Positions 1-9,700 of a DNA stretch of 64,000 nt are shown piece by piece. The position numbers and the translations under genes were made by a program. Within the stretch, counting starts at the first letter, position 1; each line of letters starts with the position of its first letter. The stretch comes from Micromonospora luteifusca (GTDB taxonomy: Bacteria; Actinomycetota; Actinomycetes; Mycobacteriales; Micromonosporaceae), in assembly GCF_016907275.1 (NCBI RefSeq), contig NZ_JAFBBP010000001.1:4578001-4642000 (forward strand). The letters run 5' to 3'. The notes below the pieces were generated by a model. The model was given only the letters and a program-made list of their open reading frames with translations. It was not told where the DNA came from and made no database searches.

Positions 1-178
1 CACCGGCGCAGCCGGCGATGGGACCGGTCCGGCCGCCGACGGTGACGGTGTCGGCGGGCACGGTCTGGCGGGGATGCGGGAGCGGGTTGCGGCGCTGGGC
101 GGGCGGTTGACCGCCGGGCCGCGTACCGGAGGTGGGTTCCGGGTCCACGCCCGGCTGCCGCTGGAGTCGACCCCGTGA
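1..178 (+). CDS. Sensor histidine kinase, C-terminal end (partial)
   Basis: The open frame enters from the left edge and ends at TGA 176-178. The readable tail contains [15 protein letters not shown] followed by a short strand-rich end ([12 protein letters not shown]). This is the G2 box and last strands of a HATPase_c domain as found in NarL/DegS-type (HisKA_3) kinases. The preceding Gly/Asp/Ala-rich stretch is an unusual low-complexity insert before the G2 box. The stop overlaps the start of the response regulator by four bases (GTGA), so the two are a coupled two-component pair. The sensing domain and phosphoacceptor histidine lie outside the window, so the stimulus is unknown. Confidence 0.85.
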   Translation, partial: TGAAGDGTGPAADGDGVGGHGLAGMRERVAALGGRLTAGPRTGGGFRVHARLPLESTP

Positions 179-831
179 TCCGGGTGCTCATCGCCGACGA
201 CCAGGACCTGGTCCGGCTCGGTCTGCGCGCGCTGGTCGAGAGCGAGGACGACCTGGCGCTGGCCGGCGAGGCGGCCGACGGGCTGCGGGCGGTCGAGCTG
301 GCGCGTCGGGAACGGCCGGACGTGGTGCTGATGGACATCCGAATGCCCGGCATCGACGGCATCGAGGCGACCCGGCGGATCGTCGCCGACCCCGACCTGA
401 CCGGTACGCGGGTGGTGGTGCTGACCACCTTCGAGCTGGACGAGTACGTCTTCGACGCGCTGCGGCACGGTGCGAGCGGGTTCCTCACCAAGGACACCCG
501 ACCGGCTGAGCTGCTACGCGCGATCCGGTTGGTCGCCGAGGGGGAGGCGCTGCTGTCACCGTCGGTGACCCGACGGGTGGTGCGCGAGTTCGCCACCCGG
601 CCGTCCCGGGTGCTTCGTCCGCACCCCCGGTTGGACGCGCTCACCGACCGGGAGCGCCAGGTCGTCGGCCTGGTCGGTGAGGGCCTGAACAACGAGGAGA
701 TCGCCGTACGGCTGGTGGTCAGCCCGGCGACCGCGCGGACCCACGTCAGCCGGGCGATGGGCAAGCTGGGAGCCCGGGACCGGGCCCAGCTCGTCGTCTT
801 CGCGTACCAGTCGGGGTTGGTGTCGGAGTGA
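175..831 (+). CDS. NarL/LuxR-family DNA-binding response regulator
   Basis: A 218-residue two-domain regulator. The receiver domain (about 1-120) has the acidic pair D8-D9, the phosphoacceptor D54 in [10 protein letters not shown] and the conserved Lys in GFLTKD. The C-terminal part (about 150-210) is a LuxR-type helix-turn-helix, recognisable from LTDRERQVV and NNEEIAVRL. It starts with GTG inside the stop of the upstream kinase gene, so it is presumably phosphorylated by that kinase. Length and domain order are typical of the family. The target promoters cannot be inferred. The 124 bases that follow carry no gene and must hold the ffh promoter. Confidence 0.95.
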   Translation: MIRVLIADDQDLVRLGLRALVESEDDLALAGEAADGLRAVELARRERPDVVLMDIRMPGIDGIEATRRIVADPDLTGTRVVVLTTFELDEYVFDALRHGASGFLTKDTRPAELLRAIRLVAEGEALLSPSVTRRVVREFATRPSRVLRPHPRLDALTDRERQVVGLVGEGLNNEEIAVRLVVSPATARTHVSRAMGKLGARDRAQLVVFAYQSGLVSE

Positions 832-955
832 CGGCCCCGGCGGGCCGGGCCGGGCGACAGCGGCCCCGCGGCGGGGCGGCTACCCTAGCGGTGGTCGGAC
901 TCCGCAGTGCCGGCCGCGTTGTGCCCGCCGGAACACTGACAAACGGGATGTTCGC

Positions 956-2512
956 GTGTTTGACACCTTGAGTGACCGCCTGTCCGGGATCTTCACCAAG
1001 CTCCGCGGCAAGGGGCGGCTCACCGACGCCGACATCGACGCCACCGCGCGCGAGATCCGCCTCGCGCTGCTGGAGGCGGACGTCGCGCTGCCGGTCGTCA
1101 AGGGCTTCATCGCGGCCGTCAAGGAGCGGGCCCGCAGCTCCGAGGTCTCCCAGGCGCTGAACCCGGCCCAGCAGATCATCAAGATCGTCAACGAAGAGCT
1201 GATCACCGTGCTCGGTGGCGAGGGCCGGCGGCTCCAGTTCGCCAAGCAGCCGCCGACCGTGATCATGCTGGCCGGTCTCCAGGGTTCCGGTAAGACGACC
1301 CTGGCCGGCAAGCTGGCCCGCTGGCTCAAGGCGCAGGGACACCAGCCGCTGCTCGTCGCCGCGGACCTCCAGCGCCCCAACGCCGTCGGGCAGCTCCAGG
1401 TGCTCGGTGGCCGGGCTGGCGTCGAGGTGTACGCCCCGGAGCCCGGCAACGGCACCGGTGACCCGGTGCAGGTGGCCCGCGCGTCGATCGAGCACGCGAA
1501 GCGGGCAGCCCGCGACATCGTCATCGTCGACACCGCCGGCCGGCTCGGCATCGACGCCGAGATGATGCAGCAGGCCGCCGACATTCGCGACGCCGTCTCG
1601 CCGGACGAGGTCATCTTCGTCATCGACGCCATGGTCGGCCAGGATGCCGTGCGCACCGCCGAGGCGTTCCGCGACGGCGTCGGCATCACCGGCGTGGTGC
1701 TCTCCAAGCTCGACGGCGACGCCCGTGGTGGTGCCGCGCTGTCGGTCCGCGAGGTGACCGGGCAGCCGATCCTGTTCGCCTCCACCGGCGAAAAGTTGGA
1801 AGACTTCGACGTCTTCCACCCCGACCGGATGGCCAGCCGGATCCTCGGCATGGGCGATGTCCTCACTCTGATCGAGCAGGCCGAGCAGGCCTTCGACTCC
1901 GATCAGAAGGAGAAGATGACCGCCAAGCTGATGGGCGGTGAGCAGTTCACCCTGGACGACTTCCTCGACCAGCTCATCGCGGTGCGGCGGATGGGCCCGA
2001 TCGCCAACGTGCTGGCCATGATGCCCGGCATGGGGCAGATGAAGGACCAGCTCGCCGACCTGGACGACAGCCACTTCGACCGGGTCACCGCGATCATCCG
2101 GTCGATGACCCCGGGCGAGCGGACCAACCCGAAGATCATCAACGGGTCCCGCCGGGCGCGCATCGCCAACGGTTCCGGGGTCACCGTGATGGACGTCAAC
2201 CAGCTGCTCAACCGCTTCGCCGACGCGCAGAAGATGATGAAGCAGATGGGCGGCATGATGGGCCTGCCCGGAGGTGGCCGGCGCAAGGCGACCAAGTCGC
2301 CGAAGAACAAGCGCAAGGGCACCAAGGGCGGCGGTCGTCCGCGTACCGGGGCGGGCGCCGGGATGCCGGGCGGCTTCCCGGGTGGCATGCCGCAGCTCCC
2401 GCCGGGCATGGACCCGAACGACCTCGCCGGCGGCCAGGGCCTGCCGCCCGGCTTCAAGCTCCCGAAGATCGACTTCAACAAGCTCGGCAAGGGCGACAAC
2501 CGCCCCCGCTGA
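956..2512 (+). CDS. ffh: Signal recognition particle GTPase Ffh
   Basis: This is the protein part of the signal recognition particle. It binds signal peptides of nascent membrane and secreted proteins and docks with FtsY at the membrane. The 518-residue product has an N domain, a GTPase domain with P-loop GLQGSGKTT at about 107, DTAGR at about 192 and SKLD at about 250, and a methionine-rich M domain from about 330. The C-terminal 70 residues form a Lys-, then Gly/Pro/Met-rich extension, longer than in Escherichia coli and usual in actinomycetes. GTG at 956 is chosen because it opens the canonical MFDTLSDRL N-terminus. It appears to be transcribed alone. Confidence 0.98.
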   Translation: MFDTLSDRLSGIFTKLRGKGRLTDADIDATAREIRLALLEADVALPVVKGFIAAVKERARSSEVSQALNPAQQIIKIVNEELITVLGGEGRRLQFAKQPPTVIMLAGLQGSGKTTLAGKLARWLKAQGHQPLLVAADLQRPNAVGQLQVLGGRAGVEVYAPEPGNGTGDPVQVARASIEHAKRAARDIVIVDTAGRLGIDAEMMQQAADIRDAVSPDEVIFVIDAMVGQDAVRTAEAFRDGVGITGVVLSKLDGDARGGAALSVREVTGQPILFASTGEKLEDFDVFHPDRMASRILGMGDVLTLIEQAEQAFDSDQKEKMTAKLMGGEQFTLDDFLDQLIAVRRMGPIANVLAMMPGMGQMKDQLADLDDSHFDRVTAIIRSMTPGERTNPKIINGSRRARIANGSGVTVMDVNQLLNRFADAQKMMKQMGGMMGLPGGGRRKATKSPKNKRKGTKGGGRPRTGAGAGMPGGFPGGMPQLPPGMDPNDLAGGQGLPPGFKLPKIDFNKLGKGDNRPR

Positions 2513-2577
2513 CCTCCGTGCCGGTCGAGGGCGACCTGCTCGCCCCCGACCGGGCGTGATCGGGTAGGACTGTGCTC

Positions 2578-3657
2578 ATGGCTCTTCATGTGCGCGGTGT
2601 GCTGCTCCCCGACGACGAGGTCCGGGATCTCTGGCTGGTCGGGGACCGGGTGACCTTCACCCCGGTGCCCGGTGCGGAGACGGTCGTCGACGGCGGCTTC
2701 GTCCTGCCGGGGTTGGTCGACGCGCACTGCCACATCGGCATCGCCCGAGGCGGCGCTCCGATCACCTCCCTCGACCAGGCCCGCGAGTTGGCCCACATCG
2801 ACCGGGACGCCGGAGTGCTGGCGATCCGCGACGCCGGCTCGCCGTACCCGTACCCCGAACTCGACGACGAGTCGGGCCTGCCGCGACTGGCCCGCGCCGG
2901 CCGGCACGTCGCGCCGCCGAAGCGCTACCTGCGCGACATCGGCGTGGAGGTCGATGCCACCGACGTGGCCGCGACGGTGGCCGCCCAGGCGCGGGCCGGC
3001 AACGGCTGGGTCAAGCTGGTCGGCGACTGGATCGACCGGGGCGTGGGCGACCTGGCGCCGGCCTGGGACGCGGACACCCTCACCGCGGCCGTGCGGGCCG
3101 CGCACGACGCCGGGGTACGCGCCGCCGTGCACACCTTCTCCGAGTCGGCTGTCGAGATCATGGTGCGGGCCGGGGTGGACTCGGTGGAGCACGGCACCGG
3201 GCTGAGCCTCGACCTGATCGACGAGATGGCCCGCCAGGGCACCGCGCTGATCCCCACGATGATCAATATCGCGACCTTCGGGGGCATCGCCGAGCAGGCG
3301 CGGGTCAAGTTCCCCGGGTACGCCGAGCACATGCTCGCGCTGCGCGACGGTTTCCCCGACGTGGTGCGTGCCGCCCACGAGGCGGGTGTGCCGATCTACG
3401 TGGGCACCGACGCCGGTGGTGGCATCGACCACGGCCTCGCCGCAGAAGAGATGCTGCTGCTCCACGAGCAGGCCGGCATGGCACCGACCGACGTGCTCGC
3501 CGCCGCGTCCTGGGGCGCCCGGGAGTGGCTCGGCTTCCCCGGCCTGGTCGAGGGCGGCCTCGCCGATCTGACCGTCTACCCCGAAGACCCTCGCCGTGAC
3601 CTGCGCGTCGTCCGCGCCCCCTCCCGCACGATCCTGCGCGGCCAAGTAATCCGCTGA
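2578..3657 (+). CDS. Amidohydrolase-family metal-dependent hydrolase
   Basis: A 359-residue TIM-barrel amidohydrolase. Visible metal-site motifs are VDAHCHIG near residue 45, a central Lys in GWVKLVGDW (possible carboxylated lysine), AVHTFSE, VEHGTG and the late VGTDAGG aspartate. An N-terminal beta-sandwich and a C-terminal GLADLTVY segment match the imidazolonepropionase/prolidase-like subgroup that hydrolyses cyclic or peptide-like amides. The substrate cannot be assigned. A GTG six bases upstream (2572) is also in frame, but ATG 2578 fits the family start better. It follows ffh by 65 bases and is probably an independent unit. No partner gene suggests a pathway. Confidence 0.88.
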   Translation: MALHVRGVLLPDDEVRDLWLVGDRVTFTPVPGAETVVDGGFVLPGLVDAHCHIGIARGGAPITSLDQARELAHIDRDAGVLAIRDAGSPYPYPELDDESGLPRLARAGRHVAPPKRYLRDIGVEVDATDVAATVAAQARAGNGWVKLVGDWIDRGVGDLAPAWDADTLTAAVRAAHDAGVRAAVHTFSESAVEIMVRAGVDSVEHGTGLSLDLIDEMARQGTALIPTMINIATFGGIAEQARVKFPGYAEHMLALRDGFPDVVRAAHEAGVPIYVGTDAGGGIDHGLAAEEMLLLHEQAGMAPTDVLAAASWGAREWLGFPGLVEGGLADLTVYPEDPRRDLRVVRAPSRTILRGQVIR

Positions 3658-3715
3658 CCCGCGCCGTGCGCCGGGCCCGGCAGGGGAGGAAGATCGGCGC
3701 AAAATCGGGGATGTT

Positions 3716-3741
3716 GCTGCCTCCCGCGCGCCGGAGGCAGC
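3716..3741 (+). terminator. Hairpin between amidohydrolase and proS
   Basis: GCTGCCTCC pairs exactly with GGAGGCAGC across an eight-base loop. It lies in the 205-base gap before proS. No T tract follows, so it may be a terminator of the upstream gene or a leader structure of proS. I could not see T-box features. Confidence 0.4.
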
Positions 3742-3862
3742 TGTCCAGCGCCGTCTTTACCGAGCCCCCGAGCGTGCACAACCGCGACCAGATGGGGCTG
3801 CGACACGGCGCGGCGGCTCCCGGGCGCGGTGTCGCCCCGCCTGACGCATAGGATGTGCGGTC

Positions 3863-5269
3863 ATGGCACGCGTGCTCACTCCCCGTGCGGAGGATTTCCC
3901 CCGCTGGTACCAAGACCTGATCGCCAAGGCAAAGCTGGCCGACAACGGCCCGGTTCGCGGCACCATGGTCATCCGACCGGCCGGCTACGCCATCTGGGAG
4001 CGTATGCAGGCCGAGATGGACGCTCGGATCAAGGCGGCGGGTGCGGAGAACGCGTACTTCCCGCTGTTCATCCCCGAGAGTTACCTCAAGCGCGAGGCGC
4101 AGCACGTCGAGGGCTTCTCGCCGGAGTTGGCGGTCGTCACCCACGGTGGTGGCAAGCCCCTGGCCGAGCCGATCGTGGTGCGTCCGACCAGCGAGACGGT
4201 CATCGGCGAGTTCATGGCCAAGTGGATCGACTCGTACCGGGATCTGCCGCTGCTGCTCAACCAGTGGGCCAACGTGGTCCGGTGGGAGCTGCGCCCGCGG
4301 ATCTTCCTGCGTACCAGCGAGTTCCTCTGGCAGGAGGGGCACACCGCGCATGCCACCCGCGAGGACGCCCGGGCGTACGCGCGGCGGATCCTGCACGAGG
4401 CGTACGAGGACCTGATGGTCAACGTGATCGGCATTCCGGTCGTGGTGGGCCTGAAGACGGCGCGCGAGCGGTTTGCCGGCGCGACCGCCACGTACACCTG
4501 CGAAGGCATGATGGGCGACGGCAAGGCGTTGCAGCTGGGCACCAGCCACGAGCTGGGCCAGAACTTCGCCAAGGCGTTCGACATCAGCTACTCCTCCAAG
4601 GAGGGCGGCCGGGAGCACGCCTGGACCACCTCCTGGGGCACGTCGACCCGGATGCTCGGTGGCCTGATCATGGCCCATGGCGACGACAACGGTCTGCGCG
4701 TGCCGCCGAGGCTGGCGCCGATCCAGGCGTACGTCATGGTGGTCAAGGACGGCGACGGCGTGGGCGAGGCGGCGGCCAAGCTGCGCGACGGCCTGCGCGA
4801 CGCCGGTGTCCGGGTCGCGCTCGACGACCGGACCGACACCCCGTTCGGCCGCCGGGCCGTCGACGCCGAGCTGCGTGGCTATCCGGTACGCGTCGAGGTG
4901 GGCCCCCGTGATCTGGCCGCCGGCAACGCGGTGGTGGTGCGGCGGACGGACGGCTCGAAGTCCCCGACGCCGGTGGCTGACGTGGTCGGTGCGGTGCTCG
5001 CCGCCCTGGAAACGGACCAGCAGGTGCTGCACGACCAGGCGTTGGCCAACCGCGAGTCGCGCACGGTGGAGGTCGCCACCCTGGCCGAGGCGATCGAGGC
5101 CGCCGCGAACGGCTGGGCCCGGGTGCCGTGGTCGGCGGTCGGCGTGTCCGGCGAGGCCGAGGCGAACGGTCAGGGCGTCACGGTGCGCTGCCTGCTGCGC
5201 GCCGACGGCTCGGTACCGGACTCCGAGGACGAGCCCGACCTGGTCGCCATCCTCGCCCGCGCCTACTGA
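3863..5269 (+). CDS. proS: Prolyl-tRNA synthetase, archaeal/eukaryotic-type (ProS type 3)
   Basis: This class II synthetase charges tRNA-Pro with proline in the cytoplasm. The 468-residue length, the MARVLTPRAEDFPRWYQDLI start, motif 2 region LRTSEFLWQEGHTAH and motif 3 region GLRVPPRLAPIQ identify the short type without the large editing insert of the roughly 570-residue bacterial enzyme. The anticodon-binding domain covers about 280-390. The C-terminal zinc-type domain seems reduced, ending in ILARAY, with only one obvious cysteine near the end. ATG 3863 gives the conserved N-terminus. It is followed after one base by a DUF402 gene and is probably co-transcribed with it. Confidence 0.96.
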   Translation: MARVLTPRAEDFPRWYQDLIAKAKLADNGPVRGTMVIRPAGYAIWERMQAEMDARIKAAGAENAYFPLFIPESYLKREAQHVEGFSPELAVVTHGGGKPLAEPIVVRPTSETVIGEFMAKWIDSYRDLPLLLNQWANVVRWELRPRIFLRTSEFLWQEGHTAHATREDARAYARRILHEAYEDLMVNVIGIPVVVGLKTARERFAGATATYTCEGMMGDGKALQLGTSHELGQNFAKAFDISYSSKEGGREHAWTTSWGTSTRMLGGLIMAHGDDNGLRVPPRLAPIQAYVMVVKDGDGVGEAAAKLRDGLRDAGVRVALDDRTDTPFGRRAVDAELRGYPVRVEVGPRDLAAGNAVVVRRTDGSKSPTPVADVVGAVLAALETDQQVLHDQALANRESRTVEVATLAEAIEAAANGWARVPWSAVGVSGEAEANGQGVTVRCLLRADGSVPDSEDEPDLVAILARAY

Positions 5270-5270
5270 G

Positions 5271-5927
5271 GTGACCGTCGACCGCTTCGAGCCAGGTCGG
5301 CTGATCCTGCACCGGAACGTGCGACGGGGGCGGATCGGGTGGGTCCGGCCGGCGCGGGTCGTCCTCGACGACGAGCGAGGGCTGCTGCTCTGGATCGCGG
5401 AGGGCTCGCCGGTGGCGCACGAGGTCAACGGGGTCGGCCTGACCATGCGAGGGCTGCCGTTCGCCGACTGGATCACGCCGACGTACCAGCTCGCAGAGGG
5501 GCGTTGGAACGGGCCGCCGCTGTTGAAGTTTCTGCCCACCGGGGCGGCGCACTCCGTCTGGTGGTTCCGCGACGCGGCGGGCCGGTTCAGCCACTGGTAC
5601 GTCAATCTGGAGGAGCCCGGCGTCCGCTGGGACGACGGTCCGACGGCTGGCGTCGACGTGATCGACCAGGACCTGGACGTGCTCGTCGCCTCGGATCGCA
5701 CCTGGCAGTGGAAGGACGAGGACGAGTTCGTCGAGCGGCTCGCCTTTCCGGAGGACTACTGGGTGACCGACGAGAAGGCGGTCCGCGCCGAGGGGGAACG
5801 GGTGATCGGCCTCGCCGAGGCGGGTGTGTTCCCGTTCGACGGCACCTGGTGTGACTACGCCCCGCCGCCGAACTGGGGCGTACCGGATGGGCTCCCCGCC
5901 GGTTGGGATCGTCCACCCGTCCGCTGA
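5271..5927 (+). CDS. DUF402-domain protein
   Basis: A 218-residue protein. The core (about 15-190) has the DUF402 pattern: a beta-barrel with HSVWWFRDAAGRF, the signature HWYVNLEEP and the acidic IDQDLDVLV segment, followed by DEDEFVERL. Some family members (YgaC/Ntdp type) hydrolyse nucleoside tri- and diphosphates with the help of conserved acidic residues, so nucleotide or RNA-related chemistry is possible but not shown. GTG 5271 is chosen because it lies one base after the proS stop and gives a family-length protein; the frame is open far upstream inside proS. The C-terminal 30 residues are Pro/Trp/Gly rich. Confidence 0.85.
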   Translation: MTVDRFEPGRLILHRNVRRGRIGWVRPARVVLDDERGLLLWIAEGSPVAHEVNGVGLTMRGLPFADWITPTYQLAEGRWNGPPLLKFLPTGAAHSVWWFRDAAGRFSHWYVNLEEPGVRWDDGPTAGVDVIDQDLDVLVASDRTWQWKDEDEFVERLAFPEDYWVTDEKAVRAEGERVIGLAEAGVFPFDGTWCDYAPPPNWGVPDGLPAGWDRPPVR

Positions 5928-6030
5928 CCTGTGTTGATTACCCTGTGTCATCCTGCGGACATAGAGGATGGTGTGAGCGGTGTGACGGCCTAGGGTTCAG
6001 GCATCGACACCACCAGTGGTGGGAGGCCCG

Positions 6031-6603
6031 ATGGCCGACCAGATCAACACCTTCTCCGACCTGCAGGCCCGCGCCGGCGTGATCCTCGGCCGGCTGAACG
6101 CCGCTCCCGCCGTCGCGATCGCGGCAGCCACGAATCCGCTGCTGGCCGTCGAGCACCTCGGCTACCAGTTCAACCCCGACACCCGTACCGGCATCGGTGA
6201 CCGCATCCGGCTCGGACCGACCGCCGCCGAGAAGCTCGCCGACCTGCGTACGACGATCGCCCGGCTGGTCGATCGCCAGGTCGACCCCGACGACGGCCCG
6301 GCCGTCCGCCGGCTCCTGACCGACCTGGGTGTGCTTCCGTGCTCCGACGGCGATGAACCGGACACCGACCCGCCGCGCTGGCAGCCCGGCGGCGCCGGCC
6401 CCGACCCGTTGGAACCGCTCCGGGACCGGCACCCGGTGCTGGATCCGCTGCTGGAGTACCGACGGATTTCCGCCCGCCGGCCGAGGTTCGCACCCCCGCG
6501 GGCCTTCGCCGCGATCCTCAGCGGCGCGGTGACCACACCGTTGACGGCGGTGAGTGGCCGGCTGCAGTCGCCGGACCCGGAACCCGACAGCCACCCTCGC
6601 TGA
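6031..6603 (+). CDS. Hypothetical protein, first gene of the 6-15 kb cluster
   Basis: A 190-residue cytoplasmic-looking protein that I cannot place in a family. The first 90 residues are alternating helix-like and contain AAATNPLLAVEHLGYQF. The remainder is Pro/Asp rich and probably extended. There is no signal peptide or membrane segment. ATG 6031 is preferred over the in-frame GTG at 6016 because GTGGGAGG lies just before it at ideal spacing. It precedes the large PKD protein by 112 bases on the same strand. The clear ribosome-binding site and the 103-base gap after the DUF402 gene suggest that it opens a new transcription unit. Confidence 0.7.
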   Translation: MADQINTFSDLQARAGVILGRLNAAPAVAIAAATNPLLAVEHLGYQFNPDTRTGIGDRIRLGPTAAEKLADLRTTIARLVDRQVDPDDGPAVRRLLTDLGVLPCSDGDEPDTDPPRWQPGGAGPDPLEPLRDRHPVLDPLLEYRRISARRPRFAPPRAFAAILSGAVTTPLTAVSGRLQSPDPEPDSHPR

Positions 6604-6715
6604 CCAACGGGCGGCCCGTCGCGCGGCGACGGCCCCGAGCATCTCCTGACGTCCGGTCCGGCATCCGGCGTCCGCACCCTCCGGCCTCCACCACACCGGC
6701 CCCGAAGGGGGACCA

Positions 6716-9700
6716 ATGGCCGACACCCATGGCTTCGAGGTCGTCGTCGAGGCGACTCCACCCGTTCTCCGCAAGGCCCTGCAGGGTGCCTGGAAGTCCG
6801 CCGAGTGCGGCGACACCAGCACCGACGAGGGACGCATCCCGCAATTCCTGCCGGTCCCGGCCGGCCTCGCGATCGGCGGGTTCACCACGGCCGGCGGCCA
6901 GGTGGAGATCCCCCGCGACCAGCTCGACGCCACCCCACGACCCGACATCGACGGCTGCGAACTCACCTTCGGCCTGGTCATCCAGGTGACCGTCGCCGAC
7001 CCGCCGGTGCCCTCCGCGCAACTGCTGGATCTCACCGCCACCGCGCACGCCGCCGTGCCGATCGGGGTGCTGCCCGACTCGAAGAACGTGGGGCTGCGCT
7101 TCGACGGCCTGCCCCGCAGCGCGGTCACCGCGACCCTGACCAGCGGTGATCCTCTCGCCCCGAAGCTTGTCGGAATTCTCGGGGAGTACATCCACTTCGC
7201 GTACGAGAACGGCGGCCCCGGGGGTGTGCTGCATCCGGGGATCCCGACGATCCCGCACGAGCAGGACGACACCGGGCTGGTGCTGGGCCTCGGCGTCGGC
7301 AGTTACACCCTCGACACCCATCTGGAGATCTACGACGACCAGGCCGACCCGGCCCACCGGATCGACGTCAGCCAGCCGGATCCGGGGAACGTCCTCATCA
7401 GCATGCCGATCTACCTGCGGATGTTCCACATCGTCGGCAGTGGCGCGGCGCCCGCGCTGACCGACCCGATGGCGGTGGAAACCCGGCTCGCCATCACGGT
7501 GCCGCTGGAGACCCCACCGGGGGCGTACACGTTGCGCTTCGACACCGCGACAGTGGTGGCGGGGCCGATCAACCCGGCGCCCGGCATCGAGGGCGCCCAC
7601 TTCACCACCAACAACGCCACCCTCTTCGGGTTCCTCGACAACGCGCTGCAGGCCCAGCTCAACCAGCAGGGGGCGGCGCTGGTGCACGGCTTCGGGTCGC
7701 AGAGCGTCGTGGTGCCCACCGTGGCGCAGATCGAGACGGCCATCGGCGACCTGCTCTTCGACGACCTGAGCGCGCGGGGCTTCCTGGCCCTGTGGACGCC
7801 GGAGGTCGGTGGCGAGGTGTTCGAGGCCGACAACGTCGCCACCCGGGTCTTCGCCGACCTCCTGGTGATCGCGATCAACGCCGGCGACGGCGCCGACATC
7901 GGGGCGATGACCAGCGTCGTACCGGCCGGGCGGGACTTCGCCATCCTGCTCGACGGGACGATCGTGCAGCAGAACATCGACTCCGCCCGGGTCACCAACG
8001 GTTGGGCGGACAGCGACCTGCCACGCCGGGTCGACCAGGGCGACGACAAGGCGGACGTCCGGGAGTTGGACGTCGTACTGCGGGACGGGTCGATCCGGAT
8101 GACCGGAGAGTTGACGGTCATCGACGCGATCCTCGGCAGCATCGACGTCGACGCCAGCTTCCGGGCCGATGTGGGACTGCACTGGACCCCGAACGGCGAT
8201 CTCAACCCCGACGGCGTCCAGCGGATGGACAACCACCTGATCGGCGAACCGGACGTCGACCCCGAGGAGTCGGTCCTGTTCTGGGTCATCGCCATCATCC
8301 TGGCGATCATCAGCTTCGGCGCCGGGAGCATCCTGATCGCGATCATCATCATCGTGGTCGCCGCGGTGATCACGGCCGTGGTCAACAACATCGGCGGGTC
8401 GCGCCTTGTCGACCCGATCACCGGAGCGGTCAGCGGCATCACCGGCTGGCCGCCCGAGCTGGCCCGGATCGGGCGGGTCCGGGCCGTCTTCTTCGACCCG
8501 ATCGTGATCAACGCCGACGGGCTCGTCCTCGCCGGTGACCTGGAGGTGCTCAGCTCCTGTGAGAGCACCGAGGTGCTCGCCGCCCGCAGCAGCGGACCGT
8601 ACACCGGGACGGCCCAGTCGGCCCTGCTGTTGGCCGCCGGGCACACCAGCGCCGCGGCCGGCTACACCTGGCTGACCGGTGACGGCGCGGCACCGGCCGC
8701 CACCGCGGACGTCAACCACGTCTACGCCGCCAGCGGCACCTACCTGGCGGCGCACTCGTTGACGATCAACCAGCCCGGCGGCGCCACCAGCCGCCACTTC
8801 GCGCTGGTGTACGTCGCCAACGTGCCGCCCACGGTCGACGCCGGCCCGGACCTCACCGTCGACGAGGGTGAGGTGGTCACCCTCGTCGGCCGGTTCAGCG
8901 ACGTCGAGTACGTCGACACCCACGAGACCACCTGGAACTTCGGCGACGCCCAACCCACCGAGCCGGGCACGGTCGTGGAGACCAACACCCCGCCGCGGGC
9001 CGAGGGCACCAGCACCGTCCAGCACGCCTGGTGCGACAACGGTGTGTACGAGGTGACCCTGCGGGTCCGGGACCAGAACGGTGGGATGGCGACCGACACC
9101 CGGACCGTGACGGTGCGCAACGTCCCGCCGGTGGTCGATGCCGGTCCCGATCTGTTCACCTACCCGTGCACGGTCCTCACCCTCACCGCCCGCTTCACCG
9201 ATCCCGGTTGGTGCGACACGCACACCGCCGTCTGGGATTTCGGCGACTGCACCCCGCCGCTGCCGGCGGTGGTCACCGAGACGCACGAGCCGCCGGCCGG
9301 TCGGGGAACCGCGGTGCTGTCCCACCGCTACCCGGACTGCGGCACGTTCCTGACCCGGTGCACGGTGATCGACGACGACGGTGGGACCGGGGTCGACGAG
9401 GTGGTGGTCCGGGCCATCGACGTGGTCAACCGGCACTTCGAGGACGGGTTCGCCCAGCGCACCACCGGACAGGTCGCCAACGGCTGGGAGCCGTACGTGC
9501 TGGCCGGCTCGGCGGCCGGCGGCACCGGCCAGCACACCGCGAGCAACTTCGTGGTGCACGGTGGCCGCCGTTCCCAGGGGCTCGTGCCCGGTCCGCGGCA
9601 GCGGGTCGGCGTCCGGCAGCAGATCGGGGCCAACCCGGGCTGGGCCTACCAGCTCACCGCCTGGTACGACCTCGACCAGGCCGAACCCGCGACCGCGCGG

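Noticed and set aside
3658..3862. T-box leader before proS
   Set aside because: Only a simple hairpin is visible. No T-box sequence or specifier-loop arrangement could be recognised.
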